A stretch of 64,000 nt of DNA from Pycnopodia helianthoides (GCA_032158295.1 CM063246.1:3815371-3879370); one strand, 5' to 3'; numbered from the stretch's first letter, positions 33,802-46,732 are shown. Numbers and translations are program-made. The notes: a model not told the origin generated them from the letters alone.

Positions 33802-36277
33802 AAAGCGTGCTTGTTTACCACCAACAATAAAGAGATCGGCGATTGCCCACCCGCGTGATTGTGTGGAAGGAAAGTTACAAAACGTTTCAACAGTTCCTGT
33901 TGACGGTTTCTTGGCATTTTTAGCTAAACATTTAAAGGTATTGTGCAGGATTCCTAAGGATGTAAAACACCATTGTTTAATTTTAGTCTGAAAGCTAACT
34001 GATTATGAAGTTCATTCTATAACAATTTTTTTCTGTGAAATATTTCCCTCTGAAATGAAGTCATATTCGAGAAAGTTGTATCTGAAAACCTTTTAAAAAT
34101 GCAACAGCTGATTTTAGATGTTATAACCAAAATTAAGGATTTTCTCCTGACTCACACAATGGATTAAGCCAAAATTTTGTTAAGCCAAAGTTGTTTTTTC
34201 TGTATAATACCTTTAAAGACATTAGTGTATGGTAATTGTAAATAATAAGAAAAATCTACTGTCTGTCTTTAAGCTAAAACTTGTCATTTTGTGGTGTAAA
34301 TTCATGCTATTTATTGGTTGGAGCTAACGTCGCAAACAGAGAAGTAGACAAATTTAGTAGAAATTTGAAACATGTAAAAATCGTTTAGAGAGTCTTTACT
34401 GTCCAAAATATATTTGAGGACGCGATGTACGAATCTAATATCTTCCGTTGGCAACGAGTTATTCCAGGCCAAGATACGTAATCATAATTGCTTAGCATCA
34501 GCCAGGAGTAAACGGGTACCTGTATAAATTATGTGTAGATATGTTTGAAGTAAATGTTTTAGCAATAACTATGTGTGTCCATTCTGTTGCCGGTGTCGCA
34601 TTCGGTACCTCGGAAGAGTTGAGATAGATGGTGTCAGAAATAATAATGGAGCTATAGACGAATAATGTGTACCGGGCAGAGTAAAGCGCTGTGCGTGATG
34701 TCGCTGCTGGTCTCACAAAGGTCATGACCTATAATGGTCCACATCAAAAAATTCCGTGTTTTGAGAAAATTTCGATTAAAGTTGCACTATTTTTCAAACT
34801 GCTGTTTCAGAGTCTGTTTGCATTTTTGTTGGGACAAAAAAAACTAAATTCTTCATTCGTGTAGAACTGTCAATATGTTTTCATTCTTGCTACTGTTTTA
34901 ATGAGTAATTAATCCCTATAAGCACAAACATCACTCCGAGAAAACGAAAAAAATAGGGTTTTGCACGCAGAGCGCTGTGTACAAACCAATGCATATTGAA
35001 AACGGGGGGAAAAGGGTCTTGCACTCAAAGTGCTGTGTACAAACCAATGCATATTGAGAGCTTTTGCGATAGGTCACTTCGTAAAAACACTGGGCTAAAA
35101 ACATAGGTCAGACAGACGGTGCTATGGTAAAGTGGTGTAACGTTCTTGATAACTTCTTGGAAACACAAAATGGCAAATCTTGTGTTACGTCGTTTTCACT
35201 CATTTGACAGATAGGTCACTTCGTAGGGGCCAGCTACGATTTTTACTACTACCAACTCAAACTATATAAGTAAGGTTTAAGGTTATTAAAATCAACCATA
35301 TTTTGGAAGACTCGCATAGAAGAATTTAATTCAAAATTAATATAAGGATGTAGCTTTGTTTTCAAAATCATATACAGTCAATTAAACACAACTGTAATCC
35401 CCAGCAATGAAGGTAGGGTCATATATGACCCTACCTTCATTGCCGGGTTAGGGTTCTCCAAAAATGTATAACCATAAAAGCTTACTTGATGAGAAGCACT
35501 GTAGCTGTTGATAGTATAAACTACTTTGAGAAAGGATTCCCTTCGAAATAATATGGTTTGGATAATTTTGCACCCCAAAACACTTGAATCTGAGAAGCGA
35601 TTCGTGCACGAATCGTTTCTCAGGTTTTTGAGGGTTGGTTTCCGTCCGTGAATGCTGCGGCAAGAGATGCGGTTGGTACCCGTTGTTAACTCGCTAAACG
35701 AGGATGGATTCTATATTCTTGTGAAAATACCGTGACAGCGTTTTGCTGTTTTTCCCAGCAAGTAGAAACTGTATTCAGCTGAAACTTTCACGTCACGTGT
35801 GACTTTTATGGTATCTTCCTTCATAAATTTTGACAAAAGCCAATCTATGATCCTACCTTTAACGAAAAACACAACGTGTTTTGGGATACCTTTCTTGGCT
35901 TTGGAAAACTTAGATATCTGCGTTCGATTAAGTACCATCTTAATTAAGGAAACTTTCTGCGACAAATCGTTGAGTACCTTGGGATTAATCTTTTACACCT
36001 GATTTGATTTTTAATAACTTAAAAGCGATACCCGATAGAATTCTGGGGCAATAAAGTGTGTTGTTCACATGAGAGTCACTGGCCTACAATGGAGATGTTT
36101 TTATATAGTCCTCTCCGAACCATTGACATAGATAGGGAAAGGTGAATGATGGCATTAGTATTTCTTAAAGGAAATGTGTTTTTTTATTTTCTTTGTCGTC
36201 TTTTTTTCAGTTTCAAACCTAGAACCCAAACTCACGCACGACACAAACTTGTCTTGGTTGATTTTAGGCTCTAAGCA
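33802..36277. other. No gene seen; repeat-bearing
   Basis: AATAAA at 33826 may serve the candidate exon. A 61-bp direct repeat (gtgctgtgtacaaaccaatg) is at 34962-35065. MITE family E is at 35404-35862. The rest is AT-rich with no supported frame. Confidence 0.5.
35404..35862. mobile_element. MITE family E with palindromic left end
   Basis: The right end is tatgatcctacctttaa-like and the body has gaatgctgcggcaagagatg, cggttggtacccgttg and gctgaaactttcacgt. A second copy is at 50720-51073 and a fragment is at 43027-43059. The left end is a perfect 40-bp palindrome. Confidence 0.75.
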
Positions 36278-36517
36278 CACTGCAAAAAATAATAACACTT
36301 TTTTCGGTGTCACTAGAGGACTACACCAATTTGGTGTAATTTTAACACTTTTGGTGCTATTATTTACACCCATATGGGTGTGTCAGTACACCAAGAGTGT
36401 AAAGAATAACACCAATGTGTTAAAATAACACCCACAATTTTAACACCGGTGAAAATTCTTGGCGTGGTCCTCTATTAACACCGGGTTGTTAAATTTAATA
36501 CCCCAGTTTTTGCCGTG
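36278..36517. mobile_element. MITE, CACTGCAAAAA family
   Basis: It begins cactgcaaaaaataataaca and ends ccccagtttttgccgtg. The interior is rich in ggtgt/acacc. It is the sister of 29113-29339. Confidence 0.75.
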
Positions 36518-36791
36518 TATTCTATTAAAATGTTCTCCTTTTACGAGCGTTGACGACCAAACAAGTCAGAATAGACCAAGATTCCGTGTCCAACGGGGCC
36601 TGACCCATTGCTGGGTCAGTCTGACCCAGAATCTGTGTCAAACTGACCCCAAAACGTGTCTTCACTTGCACAGAGTCTGAGGCACAATCCAATTTGTAAT
36701 CAGTTCCCGGGTCGGCTTGACCCAGTAAATGGATTGGGCCTCCTGCAGTTGGACCTGCAGGACTGCGGGTTCATTCTGAGCCGGGAGTTTT

Positions 36792-37121
36792 TAAGCCCTT
36801 TTCACACTACTCTATTCCCCGTGGGCAACCCCGTGGAATAACGGTCGGCCTTTTCACACTATGATCGCTTTGCCCCCTGTCTGCCCCCTGTCTGCCCCGG
36901 CAAGTGGGCATACCCCGGGGAATAGCCACCCCTGCTCCGGAGTAGGGGTAAGCAGTAAAACCCAGGGGTATTCTTGAAACATGCAACAGGAACACTGTGG
37001 AATAGGGACCTAGGCGGGGATAGTGAGAAAGTGCGCCGGGGTAACCGTAGGGTAAATAAAAACGGGGCCTCCCCGGGGCTGTATTCCACGGGGAAAAGAG
37101 ATGCAGTGTGAAAAGGGCTTA
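36792..37121. mobile_element. GC-rich MITE with TAAGCCCTTTTCACACT termini
   Basis: Perfect 17-bp inverted termini taagcccttttcacact enclose 330 bp. The interior is much more GC-rich than its surroundings, with repeated ccccgtgg/ccccgg steps. No transposase is present. Confidence 0.9.
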
Positions 37122-37467
37122 TGAGTGTGTCAACTGCCACCTTCACGGGCCCCGGTGCGCCTAATTTAAAAATTGGTTTTCAGTATAAACGTTTGTAGAG
37201 CTCATGGCACGTGACCGAGGGGGGGGTGCTGGTCAAACAAAATTGAAAAGGTTCCAGCTCTGAACCCCTTCTCTGCAGAGGCATTCCTGAACAATGCCTT
37301 TTTATAGACACCTCTTTAATGTCGGTCACAATTGAAGCTAAACGGAACACTATTGTCAACCTATACTGCAGCCTACAAACTACATACATCGTCTAATGTA
37401 TTATTCGTTAGTGCGGGGGTCAGTGTGAAGTGCCACGGCACGTCTGAATCTCTAAATTAACACACAG

Positions 37468-37564
37468 GTCCCATGTTCATCCAACTAACGCTTACTTCCA
37501 AGGGAACATAACTTTCAGTTTCTCCACTGGGAAAGGGTTAACAACACCGGCAGATATAAAACAG
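37468..37564 (+). CDS. Candidate tail exon of the aGPCR or an orphan exon
   Basis: The acceptor cacacag ends at 37467 and a strong gtaagt donor starts at 37565. Only one frame is open, with phase 2 in and phase 0 out: SHVHPTNAYFQGNITFSFST then GKGLTTPADIKQ. It does not join directly to exon M (phase 1) without an intervening exon that was not found. If joined to exon M in phase 1 it stops after GPMFIQLTLTSKGT. It is either a tail exon, an alternative end, or a chance. Confidence 0.3.
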
Positions 37565-37971
37565 GTAAGTTGTTTTTATTTTTGTGTTTTCGTATCTAAA
37601 AACCCAGGCCTTTCATTCCGTGGAAAGAAAAAGGTCCCACTTTGCTGTCAATAACTGGCGCTTTCCTTTCGTTATATGGTACCAGGTGTGATGCTTGTTA
37701 ATTTGGTCGTATTGAAAGGCATGTTGAGATTAGTGCACGGTCAGCTTTGACGGTTTAGAGCAAACATCAAGCGGACACTTTCGGTCTTTTTAGGGTTCCG
37801 GGTTCAACTCCTGGCAGAGACGCACGCTACTCACCCTTTGCACGGTCAGCCTTTTGCGTGTAGAGCCCAATTGGGAACAGCAGTGAGTAGAACCAATATA
37901 TAACTCTGTATTGTCTCAGTATTGTAATGACACTTTCATCCAAACGGATACATAAATGCAATACAAATAAA

Positions 37972-38420
37972 GCATGAAATCGAGGCTCTAACACGCACAT
38001 GGCGGATCCGTGCAAGTAGTGAATACCGTACTCATGACAGACCGTCGAGCCAGGGCTGCTCTTTGGCTTTTTTCACGGGTTTCAAAAATGGCCGGCCTTA
38101 GATCATAAAACCCGTCGCTTTATTAAAGGCACTGGACACTATTGGTAAGTACTCAAAATAATTGTTAGCATAAAACTTACTTGATAACGTGAAACATGAA
38201 ATCGAGGCTCTAACACGCACATGGCGGATCCGTGCAAGTAGTGAATACCGTACTCATGACAGACCGTCGAGCCAGGGCTGCTCTTTGGCTTTTTTCACGG
38301 GGTTTCAAAAATGGCCGGCCTTAGATCATAAAATCCGTCGCTTTATTAAAGGCACTGGACACTATTGGTAGTTACTCAAAATAATTGTTAGCATAAAACT
38401 TACTTGATAACGAGCAATGG
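37972..38420. repeat. 222-bp tandem duplication
   Basis: The block from catgaaatcgaggctctaac through atggcggatccgtgcaagta to acttacttgataacg occurs twice, 222 bp apart (37981 and 38203). Part of the second unit belongs to MITE family A. Confidence 0.9.
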
Positions 38421-38732
38421 AGAGCTGTTGATAGTATAAAACATTGTGAGAAACGGCTCCCTCTGAAGTAACGTAGTTTTTGAGAAAGAAGTAATTTCTC
38501 AGTAAAATATTTGAATTGATTTTGAGACCTCATGCGTGAGGTCTCAAAATCAAACATCTGAAAGCACACAACTTCGTGTGACAAGGGTTTTTTTTCTTCC
38601 ATTATTATCTCGCAACTTCAAAGACCAATTGAGTTCAAATTTTCAGAGGTTTGTTATTTTGTGCATATATTGAGATACACCAAGTGAGAAGACTGGTCTT
38701 TGACAATTACCATAGGTGTTCAGTGTCTTTAA
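38345..38732. mobile_element. MITE family A, full copy (opposite orientation)
   Basis: It starts ttaaaggcactggacactat and ends gtgttcagtgtctttaa. The central hairpin gagacctcatgcgtgaggtc is intact. Confidence 0.9.
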
Positions 38733-40823
38733 GGCACTATCGTATACGGAGGTCAAACCGCAAGAGAGATTCTCACATAGGCAAGAGAAAACGCCGCTTG
38801 ACACGGAGTTTTATATCAAGTGACACCCTGATGAGCTCTAAAACATCTTCTTAGCAAGTGTCATCAAGTTTTAAACGTGAAATCTAATAAAATGAGTTCA
38901 ATAACCTGCAAGAACAAAAGTAACAAGCTTACATGCCCTCTGTCGGGTCATAAATAGTGCTCCACGATCAACACTTGTGCAATGTGTATAGTTAAAGTTT
39001 AATGTGTATAGTTAAAGTATAAAAGAGTTTCAACAGAACGAGATCATGCCTGGAGCGGCTCATCAAATCCGACCTTGAGAACGAAGTCAAGCAATGTTAA
39101 TTCTTTACGTTTTCCCCCACGCCACCTGTACATGGCAATTTTCCAATTACATGAAAGACCTTTTTGTCCATGGGAGTACTGCCCCCGCGTCTCTATTTGA
39201 AAACATCGAGGGACTGTGCAAATTCCAATTATTTTGAACGGCTGTGAAAGCTGTCCTTATTTCCAAAAAGCCGTATGTTTAATAACAAGCTCGCTAGACA
39301 TGTCTGGCTTAGATTAAGATGGAAACAAAAACACGTATACTCGTAATTGTCCACTGCTCGAATTAGATTTCTTCCTTTCTTCTTTTGATTGCTAATCCGT
39401 CTCAGAAAATCTCACCTTTTGCAGCTACACGAGACTTACTGCTTTGTGTAGCTACTGCAACTTTGACACAAACAAGATTGTTTTTGTCCTTGCCCCCCAC
39501 ATCACACCGATTTAAGAAAAATCACAGTGTACTCATACAGTTGTACTCATGAGGCAAACAGGCCAGGTTTGTCTGTTTGCAAAGATTACATCGCTTTCAA
39601 ATCATCATCAATTTTAGCGAACAGAATGGAAAAGTTGAATCTATACTTCTTAATTAGTTCTGTCAGGCATGAATAGATGTTTGTTAACTAGAGACTATCG
39701 ATAATTTTCACCACTGTATCGGGCGAGCAGCAGAATCAAAATGTTGGTCGACTTGATGTACCCACTCTCCACATACACCCACAAAAGGTATCACCGAAAT
39801 GGATAATAATGTCCACTTTAAGGTTTAGGCATGATGTGGAACTGCCAACTTGTAGTGGGTCGGCTAGAGCTACAGAGAGGGGTTGGGTATATCAAATATA
39901 GACCTAGATCAAATCAACCGGAAACAGGGCAAATGAAAGTGTTTTCCGGGTATCTCGGGTTGGGTTCGTACTGCCCTCTCGTCACTTGGCGACCTTGATG
40001 GTCTAAACGGTTGGCTCTAGAATCTGCGAGGTCGTGGGTTCGAGATGCCTACCTGCAGGGCTAGTAGTAGTAGTACCCAGTGTTCTATCACACCGAAGTG
40101 AAACATCTAAGATCTTGCACGCATTGTCTTCGTTTATTGGTCATCTTGCTTTTGTTTCAATCAAATCAATATACCATAACGACGGCGGGGGTAAAATAGT
40201 CGGATACCAGATAGCAGTACTAGCTTATTTTTGCAAGAACACAGTGGGAACATGACAGGGAAATAATCCATGCGTGAACGAGACAAAGGAAACTTTTCTT
40301 CAGACCTTTGCTTTAATTCCTCTGTTCGTTTATACACATCATTTTTTTAAACTGAAATAAAAATTGCATTCAGTTTTAAGATATATATATATTATATATG
40401 TATATTATATATGTATATTATATATTATATATATCTAATTGTATAACCTATCAATCGCAGTTAACATATGGTTTCCCAAACGGCATTTAAGTCAAAAGAA
40501 GGTTGAATAATTCCGTGTATGTCTAGTTTATTCTTACTGTTATCCTTACTCATTCTTCAGTAATAAATTGGTCTTGATTTTGTCTGACTCAGCTGGCTTA
40601 GAGACAAGCTGCAATTTTTTGCCATGTATTGTGGGCATTAAACATACATTTTTGACTTGGACGGCGTTAGTGATAATAAAAACCATACTCATTAATAGTG
40701 GAATCTCTGCACTTTGTTAACAAAGGGCCACTGAATACATTTTACCAATTTGTGTGCTGGCATTAAAAAAAAGTGTATGTAAAAGTGTGAATCACAAATA
40801 CAATGAAAAAAAGAAGGTTTGAC

Positions 40824-40896
40824 TGCGCATGTGCGCATTCACAATGGATTGGTTGAGTAATCCCGGTTGTGATTGGTCAATACATCATGGGCGGGG
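40824..40896 (+). promoter_or_regulatory. Possible promoter cluster
   Basis: tgcgcatgtgcgca (two NRF1-like half sites) is followed by ATTGG at 40848 and 40872 and gggcgggg at 40889-40896. No first exon was recognised downstream, so this is only a motif cluster. Confidence 0.2.
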
Positions 40897-42725
40897 TTTA
40901 ATGGTTCGCTTTAAGTGGCACGTGCAGCCCACTACTTCTTCAAAGCAAAAACAACTGAGACATTGGCTATATTTCTTAGGTTGCTTGATCTAGAACCAAA
41001 TAGAAGAATACGAAATAGGACAGTTTTCAATGCCGTTATATCATACTTTTAGAATTCCTTTATAACATTAAACTCCTTGCTAAATGTTCTCGTGAAAGAG
41101 CCAGCTTGAAGGCACAACGTACGAAGGCTTCTTCATTGCTCGTAATTTAATGTTCATTCATCAGACATTCAATTTTACTTTTAAATAATGATATGTACAT
41201 GATTATATAGACCTATCTAGAGCTACGATTAATAACAGTTGTCAGTTAATAGATAATGCCCTTGTACACTACACAAGCCTACTATTGCAATATTTTAATT
41301 AATGTGCAAGTGTAGCCTATAATAGGAAGTAAGACGACATATTGCGTTAGAAGATATGCGTTTCTAGTTTCAACAACAGTTTATCAAGAACTCATTAAAT
41401 AGCTAAAGACTTATACAAATCAGCATATTCAGTGCTTTTTGGCTAAGTGCATTTGCATAATGACGTAATATTTTCAAATTTACAAAGCAATCTACTTGAC
41501 AGTGCATATGACAAAGAAAACCTCCTTATACCCTTAAATTTCTAATGAACAGTTTTTATAACCGTTTCCGTATATGGAAACACGATAAAGTTGTTATTTT
41601 TATACTTTTTTATTTTCCAAAAATATATGGTTTTGAAAATACAAGTGTTTCCAGGTAAATAATTACTTGATAATTGACACATCATCTCTTAGAAATTTGT
41701 AACCGGGCTATAATTTTGATAACTGATATATAAACACTTTCCAGTCAATACAATTATACTGGTTATCGATAATGCCCCAGCCCACTTAATTTAAAATTGC
41801 AACGGCAAGAAACGCGATTTCCCTCAGCTAAAAGAAATTTGAGTTGGTAATTATCTAACTGGCCTCTTGTCCAGTGACGTAACTAGGTTGGCACTGGGGG
41901 CACGCGTGCCCCCTCCCCCCCCCCCATTGATATCTGTGCCCACCCCACCACGCCCCTCCCTAGGTGTCTCCCAATTGAAATGTGGCTTTGTGGTTAAATA
42001 TTGCCAGAGTAAATTTTGACATTTTATAAGCCTTTAATGTGATAATTTTAATGATTAAAAAACCTTTTTTTCCATTTGCACGCAGACAATGTATTTGTTT
42101 TTACACACCATGTCAGATTATTTTATCAAAATTAAATGGCATTAACAAGAGCGTTGAAAAGGGGCTTGGAAATTATAGTTTTTGTTCGCCAGAGAGTGCC
42201 CCTACAAAGAAAAGTGGTGCACAAAAATGTTACTCTAGTTTTGGCGCTGATTGCGATCTGTTTCTTTGTAACACTTCAGTTTAATGTAGTTTATGGCTAC
42301 ACAAATATTTTGTATTGTTGGGAAAGTAAAATTTAGCGATGAAATAATATGAAAGTAAAATACAGTTAACAAAACAACAAATACAAACCCAAGAATAAGA
42401 CTTGACCTCCGTTTCCAGTTGCTAAACATGTTATCAATAAACATATGCAATGGTTGCACAAATTCGGACGTGATTCGCAAATTGGGTTTCTAAAAAGTAA
42501 GCATCCTCCTCCCAAGTTTTCATTTTGTTTCAATTTTATTTTGAACAAATTATTTGTATTATATAAACACAGTTTTATTTTTACTTATACATAGTTGTGT
42601 GTGTTTTTTTATTTTTAAGAATTGTCTATAAGTAGAATTTAAAAGGGAGATTTGATTTCATTGAAAAAGAAATTTTACGCCCGGGTTGTCTTCTCGTTTT
42701 TTCTACGCGCGAGACTTGCGCGGCC

Positions 42726-42733
42726 TATAAAAG
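42726..42733 (+). promoter_or_regulatory. TATA-like site
   Basis: TATAAAAG stands in a locally GC-rich context (gcgcgagacttgcgcggcc just upstream). The first downstream ATG (near 42797) opens only an 11-codon frame. No gene is identified. Confidence 0.2.
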
Positions 42734-43542
42734 GAATCCCACAAACGGTATCCGGAGGTTTGAGCGAGTGTATACGGTTGCTGCTTTGTCGTAGATGACG
42801 TTAGATTTTTACTGTCCAGTGGCCTTTTAAAACAATTCCTCTTGCATGTAATGGTGGTAATGCACACTTCAAGTGAATTATTTTATTGACTTATTATTAC
42901 ATTTATTTTATTTATTTATTATGTATCGATTCAATTGAGGTCAAATCCTCTAGTTTTCAATAAAAACAACATGTTTCCAATGGTGACGTTTGACTAAAAA
43001 CAACAACAAAAACGGTTTATGATTTGTTATGAAAACCAATCTATGACCCTACCTTTAAGTACAATATATGTCAGTCCTGTAATGTAAGCCCAGCCAAAGT
43101 CTCAGCGAATCTGCGGCTTTTCCATTCACACGTCTTGAATCAAGGCTACACCGCCACTCAAACACACTCATAGCTCTGATCAAATGAATGCATAAATCCA
43201 TTCAGTAGCCTCACCCAACGTCTCTTAAGTCCATCAAGCATATAACTCACCGCTCTTATTCACTCACCGAAATTCACATTTTGGTTCAATGTGTACTATT
43301 TTGTTTTCGGTATTAAATATTATTCCTAAGTGTTATTATAGGACTTTCACCACGGTTCACTTCGAGGAACTTGAGACGTTGGCAAGTGATGCGATGCTTC
43401 GACCCTATAAATGTCATAATCATGTTCTGTTTTGTTTCGCTTTGTTTTTGGCGTGCATTAAAATTGCAGTTGCATTTTGGGCAGCCGTGACAGACCTATG
43501 GATATACCTCATGGAATCATGACCCTTCTATCGACGTATTTT

Positions 43543-43772
43543 ATTCAGTTTGCGGTGTGTATATCTACTTTGCTGTGTATAGATTTGTTCTTGAGAACTT
43601 GTCGCGCTTTTTTATTCTATACTGCTGCGGAGTAGATTTAGGAATTCGGTAGTACTTAAGCAGGACAGTTCTTTTCAGAGTTAAGTAGTATTCCGAATTC
43701 TACTCCGCGGCAGAAGAATAAAGAGGAAGACAAGTTCTCAAGAACAAAGCTACACAGCACCGCAAACTGAAT
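43543..43772. mobile_element. Long hairpin MITE
   Basis: The left half (attcagtttgcggtgtgtat, ttcttgagaacttgtc, gcggagtaga) is mirrored by the right half (tctactccgcggcag, gacaagttctcaagaac, accgcaaactgaat). A single-armed copy is at about 53795-53925. Confidence 0.85.
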
Positions 43773-44278
43773 ATACATTGATACATCACCATGCAATGCC
43801 TCAAAATCCTTCTATTGACCTTCTGACTTGCAAACATTTTATTCAAAACAATTTTCAAATAAACCAATGCAAGAGGGCACTTGTTATTATTAGGGTGCAC
43901 GCTCACTTGTCAATCCGTAATCAGCAACAATAATATGTTACCACAGACCATTCACGATCGTTCACAATCGGCTGTGGCTACAGCCTAAAGGCAGTCTGTG
44001 CATGACGTCACAACTTCACGAAATAATGGCACCAATTGACCGTGTTCCCCTGACGTCATCATTGCAATAACCTCGGTTGCGCCGTTTAGGGCAGTCCATG
44101 TCCCCGTGCGTTATACGGTACAGTGCGCATTTTCAGCAACGCGGCGTTTACACACTTACCGCAAATTGTATATGTGCTGGCAAACAAACTGAATTATGTT
44201 GTGAGTAGAATTTGAAACTTTGTGATGGAGATAACAATCTAGTAAGGTTTACGGTAACAGCATGCACCTGAGTTGAGG

Positions 44279-44477
44279 TGGTTCTGAAAAGAACCTACAA
44301 CTCACAACATTTCTATCAGTATGCTCTGATCGTTCCCTGAAGACGAGACGATCAGAGCATACTGATCAAAACATGGTCGCCTCGTTGGGACGATCAGAGC
44401 ATACACTGATCGTCTCCTGGGACGATCAAAGCCATACTGTTCGTGTTGTTATACACCACCGGTTCTTTTCAGAACCA
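44279..44477. mobile_element. MITE with TGGTTCTGAAAAGAACC termini
   Basis: Inverted 17-bp termini tggttctgaaaagaacc (each end itself nearly palindromic) enclose three gacgatcagagcatac/ctgatcg steps in both orientations. Confidence 0.85.
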
Positions 44478-46102
44478 TTATAACGCATTTGTCATGTCCA
44501 TGGTGTTACCGCAAACTACTGGGTATAAGTGCGTTATATTTAGACATTCGGAAAAGACTTTACGCTTGCAACACTAACAATAACACTTTGAAATTTTGCA
44601 TAAAGACACGCACGTCGGCAACACTATGAAGCTACTTTGACGATGAGTTTGAAGTTTGCCGAATTTTGAATCCGTAAAAAAAAACAATTATTACGTCATG
44701 CGTTAAGTGTCCTATGCACAGCCACAGCCTTCAGAATTTCACATCCTCTCCAATAGATAACTGCTACACAAAAACGCAGATATGACCACAGGCCAGCAAC
44801 ACAATGTGTTTATCTTTACTTTTCGATAGTAGAAAATGGTTCTGGAAAAAACTAGTCCTGGACAGCAGGGCAGGTTCTTTCAAAATTAAACTGGACTAGT
44901 TCGTATTAGAACGAGACAGTGGCTGAACCCATGGTGTGACTGTAAACCAAAATCCTAGTTGATACTCAACCACGCGCGGCCTTAAAACTTATAAACTCAT
45001 AGAGTACATTGAGTTACAATGAGTTTATAGCCACCAGTGGGTCAAGGTTGCACGTAATTGTTCAGCAAAAAAAATTACATTAAAGCACCGCCAAGTGCCA
45101 ATCATTCATGACCACACTTCACTCTTGGTCGACCCCACGTTATTCCTGCAATAATTCTCAATCGTTATCTTTACTTCTTCGCCTTTCTCTCATCAAATAC
45201 TCGTTCAAAACATCGTTCATTTGGCCTCAGTGCTCAACAGTGAGTGTTTACAACTTTCCGTGATCGTCTTCAATAATACTGCCCGAATCACCTTGGTCTA
45301 TTTATATACTGAAGAAAAAATACACGTGATTGTATCCCATAAGTCCAGTTATTACTTCCAAGTTGGCCAATATAGTTTCAGTGCAAAGATGGTACTAATT
45401 TCCACGGGGGATGGCAGAAAAATTACCTCTCAAATTAATCATAGTTATAGTTTAAAACCCCTCTTTGAAAATGAAGGGAATTGTTTGCATTCCCTTCTTC
45501 AAGAGGAGCCATATTCATTTCCATGTTCCCATCCATCATCAATCTCATATCTAGGATACGCATCATTCACAACATCAAAGATGTGAAGCACTATCTATCA
45601 AAGCCATAGGGCCGTCTAAACCAAAGATTGTATTATAGGGCCGTCTAAACCAAAGATTGTATATAGGGCCGTCTAAACCAAAGATTGTATATAGGGCAGT
45701 CTAAACCAAAGATTAGCGACGCAGGTGCAAGATGTGCAACTCGGGCTGAAATGTGAAGTATACGCGAGAATGTAAGCAGCTCTGGTGATGCAACTATAGA
45801 TCAGTGCAAACAATGAGCATTGTTATCAACGTTGTAACAGTACCATTTGCTTACTGAAATGGCACCCATGCCGTACTTCACGTTCGTTATAACAATAGAA
45901 AAAGCTCCAGTTGCCAATCTTGCGCCTTACAGTGCAATACGAGCGTGAGTTTTAACCAAACGGTTCTAACATAGTCGAAAATTCAACTCAAACCTAACTC
46001 TCTTAATCCCATTATGGCCTGTTTGTACGGAAATTGCGACCCTCGCTCTCATTTCACTCAAACTCTCATGTTCTGTGCCTCATAAGTCACTTTACTTGTA
46101 CA
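44478..46102. repeat. No gene; short tandem repeat at 45605-45715
   Basis: Four units of agggccgtctaaaccaaaga then ttgtatat occupy 45605-45715. A frame at 45221-45586 is open but lacks family support. The rest shows nothing. Confidence 0.55.
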
Positions 46103-46569
46103 CAGTCGACTCTCGTTATGAAGAGGACGTTATAGATAGTTCCCAGTAGACGCCATCTTTACGGGCAAATTGCATTTTGGCTTGCAGGTGCGTCAAACGC
46201 TCAACTTATTAACGCAGCCGCGTTGTTCACTAACTAATCCTGCAATGAGTTTCGTGAAATGCGCGCGTGTTGCACGCCGTTCTCACACGAAGCGCACGAC
46301 TGTTTGTTCTAAACTGCCCGTAAAGATGGCCGGTTTACGTCATACTGCAACCTATCTATAGAGAATCTGCTTATAAAGAGCACGTTTTAAAGAGGCCTGC
46401 TTATAAAGAGCACGTTATAAATACGCTTGCTTATAAAGAGTACATTCTGAAGTCATGAAATCTCATTTCTGCTTTGTGTTTCTTTGTTTTGCTGTCCTCT
46501 TATAACAACGTTATAAAGAGGTATTTTTGCCAGTCCAACCAATCTTGTTATAACGAGCCGAGTCGACTG
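46103..46569. mobile_element. pogo/Tigger-like non-autonomous element
   Basis: Termini cagtcgactctcgttat and (complement) cagtcgactcggctcgttat are flanked on the right by TA. The interior has four gcttataaagagcacgtt-type units and an inverted pair ccatctttacgggca / cccgtaaagatggcc. The superfamily call is from the CAGTCGACTC ends. Confidence 0.75.
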
Positions 46570-46732
46570 TAACCCCAAACCTAACTTTGCAAATCAAGTT
46601 ACTGTAAGCACTCTTTGCAATTTGCGTTGTTTGGTTTATCAATTGAAAGCATTTTAAAAAGTACCCGTGCAATAATCATGTTCTTATTGACAGAGGGCGG
46701 TATAAACAAATGTGAGTCTGAGCTTCATATAC

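Larger units (their letters stand above)
38733..43542. other. 4.8 kb with no supported gene
   Basis: It contains a tRNA-like B-box fragment near 40030-40045 (gtcgtgggttcgagatgcc), an AT dinucleotide run at 40379-40435, a promoter-like cluster at 40824-40896, a C-rich block at 41900-41955 and a TATA-like site at 42726. Confidence 0.5.

Noticed and set aside
43700..43906. Cys-rich - strand frame considered as partner of the 54168-54405 exon
   Set aside because: It belongs to a hairpin MITE that also occurs at 53795-53925; the Cys pattern is coincidental.
45221..45586. 121-codon frame
   Set aside because: It begins at a non-ATG codon and is AT-biased, with no recognisable motif. A terminal exon cannot be excluded but is not supported.
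46170..46361. 63-codon frame
   Set aside because: It falls wholly inside the pogo-like element and reads through its inverted pair.
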